From Patescibacteria group bacterium (GTDB lineage: Bacteria; Patescibacteriota; Minisyncoccia; Phycocordibacterales; Phycocordibacteraceae): DNA of 8,896 bases. The notes under the pieces were generated by a model. The model was not told the origin of the DNA, made no database searches, and saw only the letters and a program-made list of their open reading frames with translations. The stretch spans positions 1 through 8,896 of the forward strand of contig SCVI01000058.1 of NCBI GenBank assembly GCA_004296925.1. Direction: 5' to 3'. How positions within the stretch are numbered: the first letter of the stretch is position 1; each line of letters begins with the position of its first letter. Positions 7,284 to 8,896 of the stretch are shown piece by piece. Position numbers and translations under genes: made by a program.

Positions 7284-7292
7284 TGCTATACT
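7284..7292 (+). promoter_or_regulatory. Extended -10 promoter, possibly giving a leaderless transcript
   Basis: TG-C-TATACT: -10 hexamer at 7287-7292 with TG at 7284-7285. No convincing -35 is seen. The expected start, about 7 nt downstream, falls on the A of the ATG at 7299, so the mRNA could be leaderless, which would fit the missing Shine-Dalgarno. Confidence 0.55.
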
Positions 7293-7298
7293 CGCAAT

Positions 7299-7448
7299 AT
7301 GAAAGAAATACCAAAAGGAATATGAATTGGGGCGGGTGTTGCAATTGGAGTAGCTGTTGGTGTAGCTATGGGGAACATTGGTCTTGGTATCGCGATTGGG
7401 GTAGCTGTAGGCGCTGCTTTTGAAGTTAGCAATAATAAGAAAAAATAG
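7299..7448 (+). pseudogene. Glycine-zipper miniprotein with an in-frame TGA at codon 9
   Basis: The frame from ATG 7299 reads MKEIPKGI, then TGA (7323-7325), then continues without another stop to TAG at 7446-7448, giving 49 residues if the TGA is read through. The part after the TGA is a clean glycine zipper (repeated GVAIGVAVG-like units, about residues 10-42) ending in a basic tail SNNKKK, typical of a short membrane-inserting or membrane-associated segment. An extended -10 promoter sits right before the ATG. From memory, similar CPR miniproteins often have Trp at this place (GIW-IG), so TGG to TGA is the simplest explanation; this recollection is not verified. Alternatives are a base-call error, readthrough, or a start inside the frame (ATG at 7368). 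The gene ends 6 bp before the HAD-like gene and may be co-transcribed with it. Confidence 0.55.
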
Positions 7449-7454
7449 TTTCTC

Positions 7455-7850
7455 ATGATGAAAACAATCCTAGTAGATGCAGTATTTTGCTTCGTTTCAG
7501 AAGAAGGAGAAATATTTGCAGAAATGCATGAACTTCTTGAAACGTACCCGAACAGGAAAATCATCCTTACGAATGCGGACTATGAAAAATTTGAAACATA
7601 TGGCTTAGATAAAGTTCCTTACGAGGTGTTTACCCTAAAGCACAATCCGGAAAAAACTGATCCAAAATATTTTGAAACCTTACTGAAACACTTCGGTTTA
7701 GTAAAGGAAGACGTTTTATATTTTGAGCATAACCTTGAAGCAGTAGAAAGCGCTAAGTCTGTAGGAGTTACCTCGTATTTTTATGATAACGATAAAACAG
7801 ATTTAGAGGCACTAAAAGAGTTTTTGGATACAAATTTGCTCTTAGGATAG
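7455..7850 (+). CDS. HAD-like protein with altered catalytic motifs
   Basis: 131 aa. The order of elements follows a short, capless HAD-superfamily protein: ILVDAVFCF (D8) for motif I, IILTNAD (T39) for motif II, a KTDPKYFETLLKHFGL stretch (67-82) for the motif III region, and VLYFEHN (87-93) with AVESAKSVGV (96-105) for motif IV. Active HAD phosphatases use DxDx(T/V) and an acidic pair such as DD or ED in motif IV. Here the second Asp of motif I is Val10 and the motif IV pair is Glu-His, so normal phosphatase activity is doubtful. It may bind phosphate compounds or proteins, or be active in another way. It is cytoplasmic (no signal or membrane segment). The start is ATGATG at 7455/7458 with no Shine-Dalgarno, 6 bp after the miniprotein frame, so it probably uses the promoter at 7284. 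The overall resemblance to conserved Parcubacteria HAD-like proteins is from memory. Confidence 0.78.
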   Translation: MMKTILVDAVFCFVSEEGEIFAEMHELLETYPNRKIILTNADYEKFETYGLDKVPYEVFTLKHNPEKTDPKYFETLLKHFGLVKEDVLYFEHNLEAVESAKSVGVTSYFYDNDKTDLEALKEFLDTNLLLG

Positions 7851-7883
7851 TTAGTTCATAAAACCACCCCAACAGACACATAA

Positions 7884-7912
7884 TTGACTTATATAAGGTC
7901 AAATCATATAGT
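7884..7912 (+). promoter_or_regulatory. Sigma70-type promoter with a dyad over the -35 box
   Basis: TTGACT (7884-7889), a 17-bp spacer, and TATAGT (7907-7912): the best two-box promoter in the window. Transcription would start near 7919, about 22 nt before the ATG at 7941. The -35 is embedded in a near palindrome at 7884-7902 (TTGA-CTTATATAAG-g-TCAA, one extra base), which could be an operator for a dimeric repressor. Confidence 0.65.
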
Positions 7913-7940
7913 TTTTATATATTTAAGTTAGCTCGATTGT

Positions 7941-8054
7941 ATGAAAAATTCCTTTGAATTAATGAGTAGAGAAAACATTCGTCATTGCCAAAATTGCGGA
8001 GATTGGACTGAATTTGGTTCAAATGGAAAATGCACGAGATGTGGTAAGGAGTAA
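7941..8054 (+). CDS. 37-aa zinc-ribbon miniprotein
   Basis: ATG at 7941 to TAA at 8052-8054. The protein has an N-terminal stretch MKNSFELMSRENIRH and then two CxxC knuckles, CQNC (16-19) and CTRC (31-34), with 11 residues between, which is a compact rubredoxin/zinc-ribbon pattern able to hold one zinc with four cysteines. It has no membrane part. Support for it being real comes from the regular CxxC pairs and from a good promoter (7884-7912) placed about 22 nt ahead; no Shine-Dalgarno is seen. Its function is unknown; such miniproteins may bind nucleic acid or protein. A second in-frame ATG (codon 8) is possible. Confidence 0.65.
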   Translation: MKNSFELMSRENIRHCQNCGDWTEFGSNGKCTRCGKE

Positions 8055-8074
8055 GTATCTCCACCATCCTAGTT

Positions 8075-8083
8075 TGCTACAAT
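8075..8083 (+). promoter_or_regulatory. Extended -10 promoter for the DUF2177 gene
   Basis: TG-C-TACAAT: -10 hexamer at 8078-8083 with TG at 8075-8076, between the zinc-ribbon stop (8054) and the ATG at 8111. Predicted start is near 8090, giving a leader of about 20 nt. No clear -35 is present. Confidence 0.5.
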
Positions 8084-8110
8084 TAACTGTAGATATTCTA
8101 AATAAATCTC

Positions 8111-8509
8111 ATGTTCCTAAAACTTTCACTTCTTGCACTTCCTGTTCTCGTTATATTGGATTTGCTGTGGCTTGGACTTATAGCCAAGAATTTTTACAGT
8201 GCGCAGATTGGAGGGCTTCTGAAACCAGATGTCAATTGGATGGCGGTGATAGTTTTTTACCTGATATTTATTACAGGCCTCGTTGTTTTTGTGATTTCGC
8301 CGGCAGTCGAGAAAGGTTCGTGGACTCACGCGCTCATGTTTGGTGCATTGTTCGGGTTGGTTTGCTACGCAACGTATGATTTAACAAATTTGGCAGTTGC
8401 CAAAGATTGGCCCATTCTTGTGACTATTGTGGATATGGCGTGGGGTGCGGTGATTGCGTCACTTGTTTCGCTCTCCACATACTTCTTAGCGATGAAGTTT
8501 TTTGTATAG
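8111..8509 (+). CDS. DUF2177 family integral membrane protein
   Basis: 132 aa, the usual length of the family, with four hydrophobic segments at about 6-25, 44-63, 72-91 and 102-125. Family landmarks seen in order are DLLWLG (17-22) at the end of the first segment, KPDVNW (38-43), YATYDLTN (86-93) after the third, and DMAWG (108-112) in the fourth. The function of DUF2177 is not known; conserved charged and polar residues inside the membrane (Asp17, Asp90, Asp108) hint at transport or binding of a small ligand, which is inference. It has its own extended -10 promoter and no Shine-Dalgarno. A longer frame over the same bases (8014-8379) has no such features and is not real. Confidence 0.88.
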   Translation: MFLKLSLLALPVLVILDLLWLGLIAKNFYSAQIGGLLKPDVNWMAVIVFYLIFITGLVVFVISPAVEKGSWTHALMFGALFGLVCYATYDLTNLAVAKDWPILVTIVDMAWGAVIASLVSLSTYFLAMKFFV

Positions 8510-8516
8510 ATTTTTT

Positions 8517-8540
8517 AAAATATTGGTGCCACCATATTTT
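8517..8540 (+). repeat. Inverted repeat after the DUF2177 gene, possible weak terminator or operator
   Basis: AAAATAT (8517-8523) and ATATTTT (8534-8540) flank GGT-gcc-ACC with one extra T at 8524. It starts 8 bp after the DUF2177 stop. As a + strand terminator it is weak because the stem is AT-rich and no separate T tract follows (GACTAG); on the other strand a run of T follows the stem. It could instead be a protein-binding dyad. Confidence 0.35.
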
Positions 8541-8630
8541 GACTAGAGAACGTAGTAGCAGAGAGCTGGATGAATGAGGTAAGATAGAACATCGACAGTA
8601 TTTCAAATTCACTCAATTTCGCAAAATCGC

Positions 8631-8896
8631 ATGAAAAAAAATATAATTCGAACTGTTTTGTGGATAGTGGTTGTAATTGTAGGATATTACGGATTGACAT
8701 ATAAATCACCTAACCAAAAAAAGGGAATCGCTACGCAGGAGATGCCTGAGAATAAAACTGCTTTTTCGGAGTTTTTGAAACGAAACGAGATGAGTAAATG
8801 CACCGTCACTCAAAACATTGATGGAACTGAAATTACAGGAACTATACTAACTTTTAACAGTATGCTGCGAGGTGAATTTAATACAGAAGTATCCGG
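8631..8896 (+). CDS. Membrane-anchored extracytoplasmic protein of unknown function (3' partial)
   Basis: ATG at 8631, open to the window end; 88 complete codons plus two bases. A short basic start (MKKNIIRT) precedes a hydrophobic segment (about 9-24, VLWIVVVIVGYYGLTY), i.e. an uncleaved signal anchor or signal peptide with no lipobox Cys. After a polar linker comes FSEFLKRNEMSKCTVTQ, then DGTEITGTILTFNSMLRGEF. This KCTVTQ...G-T...R-G-F pattern recalls a small secreted family often seen in Parcubacteria (from memory). The function is unknown; the mature part would face outside the cell. The start has no Shine-Dalgarno. The 120 bp upstream contain only the inverted repeat and no clear promoter. 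Confidence 0.6.
   Translation, partial: MKKNIIRTVLWIVVVIVGYYGLTYKSPNQKKGIATQEMPENKTAFSEFLKRNEMSKCTVTQNIDGTEITGTILTFNSMLRGEFNTEVS

Noticed and set aside
7322..7423. Alternative frame from ATG at 7322 giving a Trp/Cys/Ser-rich 33-residue peptide
   Set aside because: Its composition is just the shifted reading of the Gly/Ala/Val codons of the glycine zipper; the ribosome site would be only 2 nt away.
7299..7448. Genome-wide reassignment of TGA to Trp or Gly
   Set aside because: Long genes here have no internal TGA and write Trp as TGG throughout, so one TGA is better explained by mutation or error.
8014..8379. 121-aa open frame on the + strand overlapping the zinc-ribbon and DUF2177 genes
   Set aside because: It is a shifted reading of the DUF2177 gene, whose membrane segments and family motifs are clear in the other frame; the translation shows no domain.

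Overview
The window looks like a piece of a Patescibacteria/CPR genome, probably Parcubacteria-like; this is inferred from gene content and signals, not proven. The reasons are: moderate-to-low GC; mostly short intergenic gaps; hardly any Shine-Dalgarno sites before starts; repeated extended -10 promoters of the form TGCTAYAMT; and small families I associate with these genomes (a DUF2177 membrane protein, a degenerate HAD-like protein, a glycine-zipper miniprotein, and a short anchored protein with a KCTVTQ...G motif). All readable genes lie on the + strand.

Region 1 (2-3704) is a two-gene restriction-modification module. The first gene is cut by the window start. It encodes the C-terminal half of a helicase core, an acidic linker, and an Eco57I-type N6-adenine methyltransferase with an NPPY motif. 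One base after its stop comes a 305-aa methyltransferase-like partner that has VFTP and SAM-site-like motifs but no NPPY. No nuclease domain is visible; if one exists it lies upstream.

Region 2 (3705-3986) has no gene but is the most interesting stretch. An extended -10 promoter is followed by about 130 nt that fold by eye into a hairpin plus a closed junction. Then comes a strong intrinsic terminator (about 23 pairs, then six T) ending 36-45 nt before the next start codon. Part of the upstream fold (3847-3857) can also pair with the 5' arm of the terminator, as an antiterminator would. This could be an undescribed riboswitch/attenuator or a stand-alone small RNA.

Region 3 (3987-7238) holds three close genes downstream of that RNA: a cysteine-rich (zinc-ribbon-like) protein of unknown function; an HD-domain protein of the (p)ppGpp-hydrolase type with a fused zinc ribbon; and a DUF2779 protein combining a Cas4-like Fe-S PD-(D/E)XK domain with a DEDD exonuclease-like domain. 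If the RNA is a switch, it would control some or all of these.

Region 4 (7239-8896) contains small genes: a glycine-zipper miniprotein interrupted by one in-frame TGA, a HAD-like protein with altered catalytic motifs, a 37-aa zinc ribbon, a DUF2177 integral membrane protein, and the start of an anchored extracytoplasmic protein cut by the window end. Several have their own recognisable promoters.
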